Positions 1 to 8,760 of a stretch of DNA of 64,000 nucleotides are shown in pieces. The number at the start of each line of letters is the position of its first letter. Positions within the stretch are counted from its first letter, which is position 1. The notes beneath the pieces were generated by a model. That model worked only from the letters and a program-made list of their open reading frames with translations, did not search any database and had not been told where the DNA came from. The position numbers and the translations under genes were made by a program. Source of the DNA: Streptomyces hyderabadensis (GTDB taxonomy: Bacteria; Actinomycetota; Actinomycetes; Streptomycetales; Streptomycetaceae); the NCBI RefSeq assembly GCF_020404845.1, contig NZ_JAIOJZ010000005.1, forward strand, positions 146,751-210,750, given 5' to 3'.

Positions 1-397
1 CGCGCAGATCACCGGCGAGGAGTGCGCCTGGAGCGGGCTGTACGACCCGCGCCGGCTGCGCACGGCGGTGCGTGAGGCGCCCGCGCTGCTCAAGACGCAG
101 GCCGAGGTGGCCCGGCACTTCGTCGGCGACCGGCTGCGGCCCGCGCCGCCGGTGGACGCGCTGCCGCCGGGCGAGGGCGCGGTGGTGCGGGCGGGCGGCG
201 ACCGGCTCGCGGTCTACCGGGACGAGGCGGGCGCCCTGCACGCCGTCTCGCCGCGCTGCACCCACCTGGGCTGCCTGGTCGACTTCAACGCGGCCGAGCG
301 GGCCTGGGAGTGCCCCTGCCACGGCTCCCGCTTCGCCACGGACGGCACGGTCCTGGAGGGCCCGGCCACCAAGCCGCTGGAGCAGCGGGACATCTGA
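1..397 (+). CDS. FAD-dependent oxidoreductase with C-terminal Rieske domain (3' end only)
   Basis: The gene enters from the left edge, reading frame beginning at base 2, and about 131 codons are visible before the TGA at 395-397. The C-terminal half is a Rieske [2Fe-2S] domain: the first ligand motif is CTHLGC and the second is CPCHGSRF, together giving the two Cys and two His cluster ligands. The part before it (ITGEECAWSGLYDPRRL) matches the end of the FAD domain of DadA-type amine/amino acid oxidoreductases that carry a Rieske tail. These enzymes oxidise a small amine-type substrate and pass electrons through the cluster; the substrate cannot be told from this fragment. The start and FAD-binding motif lie outside the window. 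Confidence 0.85.
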   Translation, partial: AQITGEECAWSGLYDPRRLRTAVREAPALLKTQAEVARHFVGDRLRPAPPVDALPPGEGAVVRAGGDRLAVYRDEAGALHAVSPRCTHLGCLVDFNAAERAWECPCHGSRFATDGTVLEGPATKPLEQRDI

Positions 398-483
398 CGG
401 CGGCTGGACCGGCCGGGTGAGAGCGGCGGCACGTCGACGGACGTAGTCATACAAACCGAACATCCCACTCCTACGTTCGTACG

Positions 484-1368
484 GTGATCTCTCTCGTACG
501 ACGCGCCGCCGCGCTCTGTGTCCTGGGCGCCGCCCTCACCGCCTGCGGAACCACCGGGACCGAGGTGGCCCCCCGCCCGGCACCCTCGGCCCCCGCCCCG
601 TCCCCGTCCCCGTCCCCCTCCCGGACGCCCACGCCCACCCTCGCCCCCGGCCCCGCGGGCCTGACCCCCGTCTTCGAACACGGCCCGCGCACGGGCGGCA
701 CGAAGGGCGGCGCGCAGGACGGCAAGCTGGTCGCCCTCACCTTCGACGCCGACATGACCGCCGACCAGGGGCCGCGGGCGGCCTCGGGCGAGCGGTTCGA
801 CAACCCGGGGCTGATCGCGGCGCTGCGGGAGCTGAAGGTGCCGGCCACGGTGTTCATGACCGGCCGCTGGGCCGAGGAGTACCCGGACCAGGCCCGCTCC
901 CTCGGCCGTGACCCGCGGTTCGAGATCGCCAACCACTCCTACAGCCACTACGCCTACACCGACGACTGCTACGGCCTGCCCACCGTGTCCGGGGACCGCA
1001 TGCGCTCGGACCTGGAGCGGGCGTACACCGCCTTCGAGAAGGCCGGGGTGCCGCACCCGATGCCGTACTTCCGCTTCCCCGGCGGCTGTTACGACCAGGC
1101 GGCCCTCAAGGAGCTGTCGGCCACCGGGGTCACCGCCGTGCAGTGGGACGTGGTCAGCGGGGACGCCTTCGCCACCGACGCCGACGCGGTGACCCGGCAG
1201 GTGCTCGACGGGGTGCGGCCGGGTTCGGTGGTCGTCATGCACTGCACGCGCAGCGCCGCCCCGGTGACCGAGGAGGTGGTGCGGGCGGTGGTGCCACAGC
1301 TGCGCCGCCAGGGGTACCGCTTCGTGAAGGTCTCGGAACTGATCGGCGCCGCGAACGGGCGCGCCTGA
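484..1368 (+). CDS. Polysaccharide deacetylase (NodB-type) lipoprotein
   Basis: 294 residues, GTG start. The N-terminus is a lipoprotein signal ending in the lipobox LTAC, followed by a Pro/Ser-rich linker (about residues 25-55), so the protein should sit outside the membrane. The NodB homology domain carries the family motifs: TFDAD (metal and base Asp), NHSYSH (metal His pair), RFPGG, QWDVVSGD and VVMHC near the end. Such enzymes remove N- or O-acetyl groups from peptidoglycan, chitin oligomers or other wall glycans in a divalent-metal-dependent way. The acetylated target is not evident. It stands alone; the next gene begins 17 bp downstream. Confidence 0.85.
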   Translation: MISLVRRAAALCVLGAALTACGTTGTEVAPRPAPSAPAPSPSPSPSRTPTPTLAPGPAGLTPVFEHGPRTGGTKGGAQDGKLVALTFDADMTADQGPRAASGERFDNPGLIAALRELKVPATVFMTGRWAEEYPDQARSLGRDPRFEIANHSYSHYAYTDDCYGLPTVSGDRMRSDLERAYTAFEKAGVPHPMPYFRFPGGCYDQAALKELSATGVTAVQWDVVSGDAFATDADAVTRQVLDGVRPGSVVVMHCTRSAAPVTEEVVRAVVPQLRRQGYRFVKVSELIGAANGRA

Positions 1369-1385
1369 CGTCCTACGCTGGAGAC

Positions 1386-1604
1386 ATGACCAGCGACCAC
1401 GACCAGGACCCGGACGGCCCCGGCTGCGAGCCCGGCGGCTACTGCCTGATCGACGCGTCCCGACCGCCGAAGGCCGAGGGCCCGCCGTATGCGGAGTGCG
1501 TGCAGTGCCGGGAGCCCACGGAGTATCCGGAGTCGTACAAGGGCATCACGCTCTGCCCGGTCTGCGAGTGGCAGGAGGCGCAGCGCACCGCCTGCTCAGG
1601 CTGA
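1386..1604 (+). CDS. Small Cys-rich zinc-ribbon-like protein, unknown function
   Basis: 72 residues, ATG at 1386. Two CxxC pairs (CVQC and CPVC), about 26 residues apart, look like a zinc ribbon; two further Cys lie in the acidic N-terminal tail. No Shine-Dalgarno is seen. A TACGCT hexamer ends 8 nt before the ATG, so the mRNA may be leaderless. The gene overlaps the 3' end of the convergent membrane gene by 9 bp. Small zinc-ribbon proteins like this are common in Streptomyces and have no assigned role; binding of nucleic acid or protein is only a guess. Confidence 0.65.
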   Translation: MTSDHDQDPDGPGCEPGGYCLIDASRPPKAEGPPYAECVQCREPTEYPESYKGITLCPVCEWQEAQRTACSG

Positions 1605-2270
1605 CGGCCCGCGCGAGCCGAGCGCACAGGCCGCGGCGACCGCGGCCACGGCGACGACCGCCGCCCCGGCCAACGGCAGCAGCGGCAGCGGGACATCGCC
1701 CGACCTCGACCCGGCGACCAGGTCGCTCACCGCCGCCCGCGCCGGGGAGCCCGACGCCACCAGCGCGAGCAGGGCCGCCAGCAGCAGGGCGGGGACCGCG
1801 CGCCCGGGCGAGCGCAGCACCGGCCAGGCGGTGAGCGCGCCGACGGCGGTGCCGAGCAGGGCGCACGCCAGCGCGGCGAGCAGCCCGGCGCCGGCCGCCG
1901 GGAGCGGGGGCACGCGCGTTCCGTGACCGGTGCTGACGGGATCACTGATCAGCGTCACCGCGACGGTCGCCGTCGCGCCCAGGACGATCGCGGCGGCCAG
2001 TGCGACGAGCACGGGGGCCAGGTGGGCCCGCACGGGACCGCGCGCCGCCGACACACACCCGCGCGCGGCGGCCGGCTCGGACGTGACGCAGATCCGCACC
2101 AGCCAGGCCGCGACCGGGAGCAGCACGGCCGCCGCCCAGCCCAGCGAGTCGAGCACCGGCTGCCCGCCCTGGACGCCGATGCCGAGCGCGGCGGCGTACA
2201 GGACGACGGGCGGCAGCCAGCGCTGGGAGCGCAGCAGGAGGGCCGTCTGGTAGCGCAGGAGGGCGGTCAT
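1596..2270 (-). CDS. ABC transporter membrane protein, partner of the upstream ATPase
   Basis: 224 residues, ATG at 2270, overlapping the stop of the ATPase gene by 4 bp (ATGA), which implies coupled translation. It is almost wholly hydrophobic, with about six predicted membrane segments (for example residues 18-36, 43-60, 90-112, 128-150, 158-178 and 198-218) and no recognisable soluble domain. Position and size fit the membrane subunit of a small ABC-2-like exporter. The substrate is unknown. The short length and absence of conserved permease motifs keep this an inference from context. Confidence 0.7.
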   Translation of the reverse strand: MTALLRYQTALLLRSQRWLPPVVLYAAALGIGVQGGQPVLDSLGWAAAVLLPVAAWLVRICVTSEPAAARGCVSAARGPVRAHLAPVLVALAAAIVLGATATVAVTLISDPVSTGHGTRVPPLPAAGAGLLAALACALLGTAVGALTAWPVLRSPGRAVPALLLAALLALVASGSPARAAVSDLVAGSRSGDVPLPLLPLAGAAVVAVAAVAAACALGSRGPSA

Positions 2271-3133
2271 CGGTGGTCCTCGGGGGTGTGCACGCGCACC
2301 ACGTGCCAGGGCGGCCGGGCGGTCAGGAGGGTGCGCAGCAGGACGTCGGAGTGCGAGGCCGCGACGGTGAGCGTGTGGGAACCGGGGCCGGTCTCCTCCG
2401 CCGAGGCGGCCACCCGGCGGGCGTCGGCGGGCAGGGCGGCACCGGGCGGTCCCTGCACCCCGACCACGACCCGCGGCCCGTCCGGAACCGGGGTGGCCGG
2501 CCCGGTACGGCGGTGCAGGGTGCCCTCGCGCACGGTGTACACGGCGTCCGGCGCCCCGGCCAGGCGGCCCGGATCGTGGTCCACGAAGACGACGGCGCCG
2601 CCGGCCCCCGTGCGCTCGGCGACCGCCCGTTCCAGTTCCGCCCGTGCGTCGGCGTCCAGCCCGGTCCAGGCCTCGTCGAGGACCAGCAGCTCCGGCTCGG
2701 CGAGCAGCGCCTGCGCCACCGCCACCTTCTGGCTGCTGCCCTTGGACAGCCGGGTCAGCGGCGTGTCGGCGTACCCGGCGGCGCCCAGCCGCTCCAGCCA
2801 CTCCCCGGCGGCACGGGCCGCCGCCCGGCGGGTCAGCCCGTGGACGGTGCCGAGGTGGGTGAGGTACCGCGCGGCGGTGAAGGGCAGGGCGGGCGGGAAG
2901 CGTTCGGGGACGTAGGCCGTGCGCGGGCGGCCGGTGACGCGGCCCTCGGTGGGGGCGTCGATCCCGGCGAGCAGGCGCAGCAGGGTCGACTTGCCGGTGC
3001 CGTTGGCGCCCTCGACGCGGACGAGGGAACCGGGTTCCACGCCCAGGTCGACCCCGCGCAGCACCCAGGGGCCGCGGAGGCCGTAGCGGCGGCCCACGCC
3101 GTCCAGCCGTAGCTCGGGTTGCATGGGGGTCAT
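2267..3133 (-). CDS. ABC transporter ATP-binding protein
   Basis: 288 residues, ATG at 3133; a second ATG three codons in (3124) is possible but has no better ribosome site. Walker A is GANGTGKST, the signature is LSKGSSQKV (a variant of LSGGQ in which KGSSQK replaces GGQ), Walker B is LLVLDEAWTGLD and the H-loop is FVDHD. After about residue 205 comes an extra domain of some 80 residues without a known motif. It should energise the adjacent six-helix membrane protein. KGS/KGSSQK-type signatures are common in ABC-2 exporters of drugs, lantibiotics or lipids. Confidence 0.85.
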   Translation of the reverse strand: MTPMQPELRLDGVGRRYGLRGPWVLRGVDLGVEPGSLVRVEGANGTGKSTLLRLLAGIDAPTEGRVTGRPRTAYVPERFPPALPFTAARYLTHLGTVHGLTRRAAARAAGEWLERLGAAGYADTPLTRLSKGSSQKVAVAQALLAEPELLVLDEAWTGLDADARAELERAVAERTGAGGAVVFVDHDPGRLAGAPDAVYTVREGTLHRRTGPATPVPDGPRVVVGVQGPPGAALPADARRVAASAEETGPGSHTLTVAASHSDVLLRTLLTARPPWHVVRVHTPEDHR

Positions 3134-3191
3134 ACTCTCGCGGCCGGGAGGCCCGGCGGGTCCGGGCCGGGAACTTGGCAGACTGTAGGGC

Positions 3192-3941
3192 GTGAGCAAC
3201 GATCCGACGACGCCCGTCCCCGCCCCCACCCCCGACGCACCCGTGCCCGACAGTCCCTTCCGTCCCGAGCCCGGCGACCGCGACCTCGCGCCGCAGTTCG
3301 TGCTCCCGCTGGTGGTGCGCATCGAACGGGCGGCGCCGCCGTCCCGTACCGACGCGCTGGAGACCGCGGCCCGGGCGGTGCTGGTGATGCTGGGCGACGA
3401 GCGCTCGACCGGTGACGGCGAGTGGGCGCGGGCGATGCGGGACTGGCAGGACGCCCGCATCCGCAAGGTCGTGCGGCGGGCCCGCGGCGCGGAGTGGCGG
3501 CGCGCCGAGGCGCTGCCCGGCATCACGGTCACCGGCAAGAGCGCCGAGGTGCGGGTCTTCCCGCCGGTCCCGCTGGACGGCTGGCCCAAGGACCTGGCCC
3601 GTCTCCAGGTCTCCGGCACCGACCTCGACGACCCCGAGCCGCCGGCCGGTGCCGACCCCGGCGCGCCGGTGCTCTGGCTGAACCCGGACCTGGAGATGTC
3701 GGCGGGCAAGGCGATGGCCCAGGCCGGTCACGGCGCTCAGCTCGCCTGGTGGGAGCTGTCCGAGGACGAGCGCACGGCCTGGCGCGACGCGGGCTTCCCG
3801 CTGTCGGTGCGCACCGCGGACCCGGCCCGCTGGACCGGCCTCACCACCGGCGGCCTGCCGGTGGTGCGCGACGCGGGGTTCACGGAGATCGCCCCGGGCT
3901 CGTGCACGGTGGTGGCGGACCACCCGGCGCTGCGGCGGTAG
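3192..3941 (+). CDS. Peptidyl-tRNA hydrolase 2 (Pth2)-like protein
   Basis: 249 residues, GTG at 3192. The C-terminal third contains NPDLEMSAGKAMAQAGHGAQ, which matches the Pth2 core, where a beta strand is followed by the GK-xx-AQ-xxH helix used in substrate binding, and the later strands (GLPVVRDAGFTEI) fit too. Pth2 enzymes release peptides from prematurely dissociated peptidyl-tRNA. Canonical Pth2 is about 120 residues; here an extra N-terminal region of about 150 residues with a Pro-rich start precedes it. Whether it has hydrolase activity is unproven, because Streptomyces also has a canonical Pth. Confidence 0.7.
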   Translation: MSNDPTTPVPAPTPDAPVPDSPFRPEPGDRDLAPQFVLPLVVRIERAAPPSRTDALETAARAVLVMLGDERSTGDGEWARAMRDWQDARIRKVVRRARGAEWRRAEALPGITVTGKSAEVRVFPPVPLDGWPKDLARLQVSGTDLDDPEPPAGADPGAPVLWLNPDLEMSAGKAMAQAGHGAQLAWWELSEDERTAWRDAGFPLSVRTADPARWTGLTTGGLPVVRDAGFTEIAPGSCTVVADHPALRR

Positions 3942-4052
3942 GAACCCCGGGGTGCCGAAAGCTCAGATGTTGCTCTGAACAAGCCGCCTCGGGGGTTCGC
4001 CCCGGGCGGGGTGGGCGATACCCCCGACATGTGCGCTGGAGGGGAGGCAACC

Positions 4053-5387
4053 ATGGAGCGCTTGGCACCGCTGGGCACCGGTATCGGGTGGCGGCCGGAG
4101 ATCGCGGACGTCGTCGAGGGGATGCCCGGCATCGACTGGGTCGAGGCCGTGTCCGAGAACCTGTGTCCCGGGCACCTGCCGGACTCGCTGCTGCGGCTGC
4201 GCGAGCGCGGGGTGACCGTCGTGCCGCACGGGGTCTCGCTCGGGCTCGGCGGCGCGGACCGGCCGGACCCGGGGCGGCTGGCGGCGCTGGCCGAACGCGC
4301 GCAGGTCCTGGGGTCGCCGCTGGTCACCGAGCACATCGCGTTCGTGCGGGCGGGCGGCCCGCTGACCGCGTCGCCGCGGATGGAGGCGGGACATCTGCTG
4401 CCCGTGCCGCGCACCCGGGACGCCCTCGACGTGCTGTGCGAGAACGTCCGCATCGCCCAGGACGCGCTGCCCGTGCCGCTCGCCGTGGAGAACATCGCCG
4501 CGCTGGTCTCCTGGCCGGACGAGGAGCTGACGGAGGGGCAGTTCCTGTACGAGCTGGCCGACCGGACCGGCGTGCGGCTGCTGATCGACGTGGCGAACCT
4601 GCACACCAACCACGTCAATCTGGGCGAGGACCCGGCCCGGGCGCTCGGCGAACTGCCCCTGGAGGCCCTCGCCTACGTCCATGTCGCGGGCGGTTTCGAG
4701 CGGGACGGCGTCTGGCACGACAGCCACGCCCACCCCGTTCCGCGGCCGGTGCTCGACATCCTGACCGACCTGGCCTCGCGCGTCGCACCGCCGGGCGTGC
4801 TGCTGGAGCGGGACGAGAACTTCCCCGGCGGCGACGAGTTGCACGGCGAGGTGGAGGCGATCCGCACCGCCGTGCAGCAGGGGCGGGCGGCCCGTACGGC
4901 GGCGGCCGGCAGCGGGATCGCCGCCCGCACCTCGCCCGCCGGCAACGACGCAGGCTCCGGCGCCGACGACGCCGTACGGCAGCGGCTCGGGCTGGCGCAG
5001 GCCGCGCTGCTGTCGGCGCTGGTCGCGGGGACACCGGCGCCCGAGGGGTTCGACCGGGTGCGGCTGGGGGTGCAGGCCCGGGCGCTGGCCGGGAAGCGGG
5101 CCGACGTGGTCGCGAAGGTCGCGCCCGAACTGCCGGTGATCCTGGGGACGCGGTACCGGCCGGCCTTCCTCGCCTACGCCCAGACCCGCCCGATGACCGG
5201 GGGCTACCGCCGGGACGCCCTCGACTTCGTCGCGCACGTGCTGCGGACGGCGGCCCGGGACGAGGAGCCGGTTGCGCGGCGGGAGTTGCGGGAGTGGTGG
5301 CTGGAACGGTCGGGTCCGGTGCCGCGGTCGACGCGTCCCGGGGTCCGTCTGGCCCGTGCGACCAGGCGCGTTCTGCTGCGCCGCTGA
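4053..5387 (+). CDS. DUF692 / MNIO-family multinuclear iron enzyme with C-terminal extension
   Basis: 444 residues. The ATG at 4053 is chosen because GGAGGGGAGG lies 6-10 nt upstream. Residues 1-280 are a DUF692 TIM barrel with the expected metal-ligand segments: TEHIAF (about 92), ENI (about 149), DVANLHTN (about 179), HVAG (about 210), HDSHAHP (about 223) and ERDENFP (about 251). Characterised relatives (MbnB, TglH) are iron enzymes that rearrange cysteine or other residues of ribosomal peptides. An Ala-rich linker leads to a C-terminal domain (about 310-425) of a type found on Streptomyces members. No precursor-like Cys-rich peptide is seen next to it. The substrate is unknown. Confidence 0.85.
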   Translation: MERLAPLGTGIGWRPEIADVVEGMPGIDWVEAVSENLCPGHLPDSLLRLRERGVTVVPHGVSLGLGGADRPDPGRLAALAERAQVLGSPLVTEHIAFVRAGGPLTASPRMEAGHLLPVPRTRDALDVLCENVRIAQDALPVPLAVENIAALVSWPDEELTEGQFLYELADRTGVRLLIDVANLHTNHVNLGEDPARALGELPLEALAYVHVAGGFERDGVWHDSHAHPVPRPVLDILTDLASRVAPPGVLLERDENFPGGDELHGEVEAIRTAVQQGRAARTAAAGSGIAARTSPAGNDAGSGADDAVRQRLGLAQAALLSALVAGTPAPEGFDRVRLGVQARALAGKRADVVAKVAPELPVILGTRYRPAFLAYAQTRPMTGGYRRDALDFVAHVLRTAARDEEPVARRELREWWLERSGPVPRSTRPGVRLARATRRVLLRR

Positions 5388-5504
5388 ACCGCGGGCGCAC
5401 CCGGGCGGACATCCTCAAACGGAACGTCACATACCCACAACGCTACGTCCCGGAATGTGAACAGGGCATGGCGCAGGCGAAAGCGCTTGGCATAGAAGTA
5501 CGGC

Positions 5505-6302
5505 ATGTTCTGGGTCCTTTTCCTCCTGTCGGCCTGGGCCGTCGCCGGCCTCGCGTGCCTGCGGCTGTGCCTGGCCGCCGTGCGCGCGGCGGCCGTCGAA
5601 CCGCGCGCCGCCGTCGCTGACCACACGCTGACGCTGTACGAGGCGGCGTTCCTGTCCGGCGGCCCGCGGCGGGTGGCCGACCTGACGCTGGTCTCGATGG
5701 CACGCCAGCGCCGGCTGCTGCTCGCCCACACCGGCTGGGCGACCGTCGTCGACCCCTGCGGCCGGGACGACATGGAGCGCTCGGTCATCGGGGCGATAGG
5801 GCCCGGGGGGCAGTCGCGGATAGCGCCGGTACGGGCCGCCGCGGCCGCCGCCGACGCGGTACGGAGCCTGGCCGACCGGCTGGTCGGAGCGGGTCTCGCG
5901 CTGCCCGAGGGCGGCGCCGGTGGCGTCGCGGCCGGGGTGCGGCGGGTGCGGGTCGCCGCGGTGAGCGTGTGCGCGCTGGGCCTGGTCGCCCTGGCGCTGC
6001 CGCTGCCCGCCACCGAGCCGCGGCTGCTCATCGCCCTCTGGTTCGCGCTGCCGCTCGCCCTGACGCTCGGGTGCCTCGCCATCACCCGGATGGAGATCCA
6101 CCCGTACTCGCGCTGGGCCTCCCCCGCCGGGCAGCGGCTGGTCGGCGCCCTCGTCCGGCAGGCCGACGGCACGGCGGACGACCGGACCTTCCTCACCTCC
6201 GTCGCGGTGCGCGGCGTGCACGCGATCGGCGAACCGGACCTGCGCGCGGCCTTCGCCCACCGCGAGAAGCATGCCGGGGACCACTGGGAGCGCCAGGCCT
6301 GA
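5505..6302 (+). CDS. TIGR04222-like membrane protein beside DUF692
   Basis: 265 residues, ATG at 5505, 117 bp after the DUF692 gene and on the same strand. An N-terminal membrane helix (about residues 2-25) is followed by a soluble part with EAAFLSGGPRRVADL, which resembles the conserved start of TIGR04222 proteins. Two more helices lie near residues 150-168 and 170-188. As I recall, TIGR04222 proteins often neighbour DUF692 genes and some end in a low-complexity Gly/Cys tail; this one ends in a plain charged stretch. The pairing suggests the two act together, but the function is not known. Confidence 0.7.
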   Translation: MFWVLFLLSAWAVAGLACLRLCLAAVRAAAVEPRAAVADHTLTLYEAAFLSGGPRRVADLTLVSMARQRRLLLAHTGWATVVDPCGRDDMERSVIGAIGPGGQSRIAPVRAAAAAADAVRSLADRLVGAGLALPEGGAGGVAAGVRRVRVAAVSVCALGLVALALPLPATEPRLLIALWFALPLALTLGCLAITRMEIHPYSRWASPAGQRLVGALVRQADGTADDRTFLTSVAVRGVHAIGEPDLRAAFAHREKHAGDHWERQA

Positions 6303-6419
6303 GACGCCGGGGGCGCACGGAGGCACTCGGCGGCGACACCCGCGGGCGGTGCTTGCCCCGCCCGGCCGGTGAACGAAACATCCCTTGTGTCACTCCCCGT
6401 GCCACCGAAGGGATACGCG

Positions 6420-8024
6420 ATGCGAGCTGCCGCCCTCTACTCGGCCGCCGGGTCCTTGCTGCTGCTGACCGCCCTCGCCGTCGCCCCGGCCCGGGCGGCG
6501 CACGAGGCCGGGCCCGGGTCCGCCGAGGCGCGCGGTACCGAGGTGGCCGCCCGGCGCGCGGCGGCGGCCGGGATCGAGTTCGGCAGCTGCCCGAAGGCGG
6601 CGGAGCTGCCGGCCGGCCTGCGCTGCGGCACCGTGTCCGTGCCGCTGGACTACGCCCAGCCCGACGGGAAGCGGATCGAGCTGACCGTCAGCCGGATGCG
6701 GGCCACCCACAAGGACCCGGAGGACGCCGGGCGCGAGGTCCCCGGCCGGGGCGCCCTGCTCTACAACCCCGGCGGCCCCGGCGCGTCCGGGCTGTACTTC
6801 CCGCTGGTGGGCATGGTGCCCGAGTGGAAGCGCATCGCCGCCGCCTACGACCTCGTCGGGTACGCCCCGCGCGGGGTCGCCCCCTCCGCCCCGCTGTCCT
6901 GCCAGGACCCCGGGGACTTCTTCAAGGGGCCCCGGCCGGCGCCGGCGCGGCCCTCGGACGCGTACAAAAAGCAGCGCGCCGCCGAGGCCGAGGCGTACGC
7001 ACGCGGCTGCGCGGAGCGCGGCGGGGACGGCCTGCGGCACTACCACTCGCTCAACAACGCCCGCGACCTGGAGGTCCTCCGCGCCGCGCTGGGCGAGCGG
7101 CGGCTCACGTTCATGGGCGCGTCGTACGGCACCTATCTCGGCGCGCTGTACGCCGAGCTGTTCCCCTCGCACGTGCGGCGGATGGTGTTCGACGCGGTGG
7201 TCGACCCCGACCCCGAGCGGATCTGGTACCGCAACAACCTGGAGCAGTCGGAGGCGTTCGAGGACCGCTGGGACGACTTCAAGGAGTGGGTCGCCGGGCA
7301 CGACGACGTGTACGGGCTCGGGGACCGGCCGCGGAAGGTGCAGGACGCCTACGAGGAGGCGAGCGCGCGGCTGGCGGCGGAGCCCGCGGGCGGGACGGTG
7401 GGGCCCGCGCAGTTGCAGGGCGCGATGCTGAAGGCCGGGTACTACGACGACTACTGGCCGCACCGCGCCGAGGCGCTGTCGGCGTACCTGAAGGGCGATC
7501 CGCAGCCGCTGATCGACCAGGCGGGGACGCGGACCGCGGAGGGCGCGGCGGGGGCGGAGAACTCCAACGCCGTGTACACCGCCGTCGAGTGCAACGACGC
7601 GCCCTGGCCGACGGACTTCGCGGTCTGGGACCGGGACAACACCCGGCTGGCCCGGCGGGCGCCGTTCGAGACCTGGGACAACGTGTGGACGAATCTGCCG
7701 TGCGCCTACTGGCGGGCGCCGCGGCAGCGGCCCCTGGACGTGCGCACGGCGCCGGGTGAGCTGCCGCCGACGCTGATCCTGGCCGCCGAGCGGGACGCGG
7801 CGACGCCGTACGAGGGCGCGCGGGAGCTGCGGCGGCGGCTGGCGGGCTCGGTGCTGGTGACCGAGCGGGACGCGGGGACGCACGGCATCGCGGGCGGCCC
7901 CAACGCCTGCGTCAACGGCCACCTGGAGGCGTACCTGCTGGAGGACCGCCTCCCGGCGCGGGACACGTCGTGCGCCCCGCGCCCGGAGCCGAAGCCGAGG
8001 CAAGCCACGGCACCGAAGGCCTGA
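6420..8024 (+). CDS. Secreted alpha/beta hydrolase, tripeptidyl aminopeptidase (SlpD/E-like)
   Basis: 534 residues. ATG at 6420 is preferred over an in-frame GTG at 6369 because GAAGGGA lies 6 nt before it and a clean signal peptide then follows (cleavage near APARA-A, about residue 26). The mature protein has the family layout: oxyanion region LLYNPGGPGASG, the nucleophile elbow GASYGTYLG, and a C-terminal catalytic region with ERDAATP (Asp) and GTHGI (His). Relatives cleave tripeptides from N-termini of secreted proteins. It ends exactly where the convergent hemQ gene ends, leaving no room for a separate terminator. Confidence 0.85.
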   Translation: MRAAALYSAAGSLLLLTALAVAPARAAHEAGPGSAEARGTEVAARRAAAAGIEFGSCPKAAELPAGLRCGTVSVPLDYAQPDGKRIELTVSRMRATHKDPEDAGREVPGRGALLYNPGGPGASGLYFPLVGMVPEWKRIAAAYDLVGYAPRGVAPSAPLSCQDPGDFFKGPRPAPARPSDAYKKQRAAEAEAYARGCAERGGDGLRHYHSLNNARDLEVLRAALGERRLTFMGASYGTYLGALYAELFPSHVRRMVFDAVVDPDPERIWYRNNLEQSEAFEDRWDDFKEWVAGHDDVYGLGDRPRKVQDAYEEASARLAAEPAGGTVGPAQLQGAMLKAGYYDDYWPHRAEALSAYLKGDPQPLIDQAGTRTAEGAAGAENSNAVYTAVECNDAPWPTDFAVWDRDNTRLARRAPFETWDNVWTNLPCAYWRAPRQRPLDVRTAPGELPPTLILAAERDAATPYEGARELRRRLAGSVLVTERDAGTHGIAGGPNACVNGHLEAYLLEDRLPARDTSCAPRPEPKPRQATAPKA

Positions 8025-8756
8025 CTAAGCCAGCCCGGCGACCAGCTCGCCGATGTCCTTGCGGCGCCCCGTGAAGAACGGGATCTCCTCGCGGACGTGG
8101 CGGCGGGCCTCGGAGCCGCGCAGGTGGCGCATGAGGTCGACGATGCGGTGCAGTTCGTCGGCCTCGAAGGCGAGGATCCACTCGTAGTCGCCCAGCGAGA
8201 AGGAGGCGACCGTGTTGGCGCGCACGTCCGGGTAGCCGCGGGCCATCTTGCCGTGGTCGGCGAGCATGCGGCGGCGGTCCTCGTCGGGCAGCAGGTACCA
8301 GTCGTAGGAGCGCACGAACGGGTAGACGCTGATGTAGTCGCGCGGCGTCTCGTCGGCCAGGAAGGCCGGGATGTGCGAGCGGTTGAACTCGGCGGGGCGG
8401 TGCAGCGCCATGTTCGACCAGACCGGCTCCAGCGCGCGGCCGAGCTTGGTGCGGCGGAAGAGGTTGTACGCCTCCTGGAGCTGGTCGGCGGTCTCGGCGT
8501 GCCACCAGATCATCAGGTCGGCGTCGGCGCGCAGACCGGACAGGTCGTAGGTGCCGCGGATCGTCACGTCCTTGGCGGCGAGCTGGTCGAACAGCTCCTG
8601 GACCTCGTCGGCGTACCCGGCACGGTCCTCGGGGAGGGTGTCCTTGAGCTTGAACACGGACCAGAGGGTGTAGCGGATGACCTCGTTGAGGTCCTTGGCC
8701 AGCTTGCCCTTGTTCGGGATCCGCTCGGCGGCGGGGGTGGAGGCGTCGTCACTCAT
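8025..8756 (-). CDS. hemQ: Coproheme decarboxylase (HemQ/ChdC)
   Basis: 243 residues, ATG at 8756 with GGGAG 9 nt upstream. The sequence is of the chlorite-dismutase-fold HemQ type: YTLWSVF near the start, [13 protein letters not shown], and [14 protein letters not shown], which carries the proximal haem His. HemQ decarboxylates iron-coproporphyrin III to haem b in the last step of the coproporphyrin-dependent pathway. It lies 4 bp downstream of hemG and surely shares its transcript. The two enzymes act in the same pathway as hemE, 13 kb away in this window. The family's normal length is kept and no key part seems missing. Confidence 0.92.
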   Translation of the reverse strand: MSDDASTPAAERIPNKGKLAKDLNEVIRYTLWSVFKLKDTLPEDRAGYADEVQELFDQLAAKDVTIRGTYDLSGLRADADLMIWWHAETADQLQEAYNLFRRTKLGRALEPVWSNMALHRPAEFNRSHIPAFLADETPRDYISVYPFVRSYDWYLLPDEDRRRMLADHGKMARGYPDVRANTVASFSLGDYEWILAFEADELHRIVDLMRHLRGSEARRHVREEIPFFTGRRKDIGELVAGLA

Positions 8757-8760
8757 GGCC

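Noticed and set aside
1596..3923. A single 775-codon frame covering both ABC genes on the minus strand
   Set aside because: Only its C-terminal part reads as the membrane protein; the ATPase lies in another frame with its own start and the ATGA overlap.
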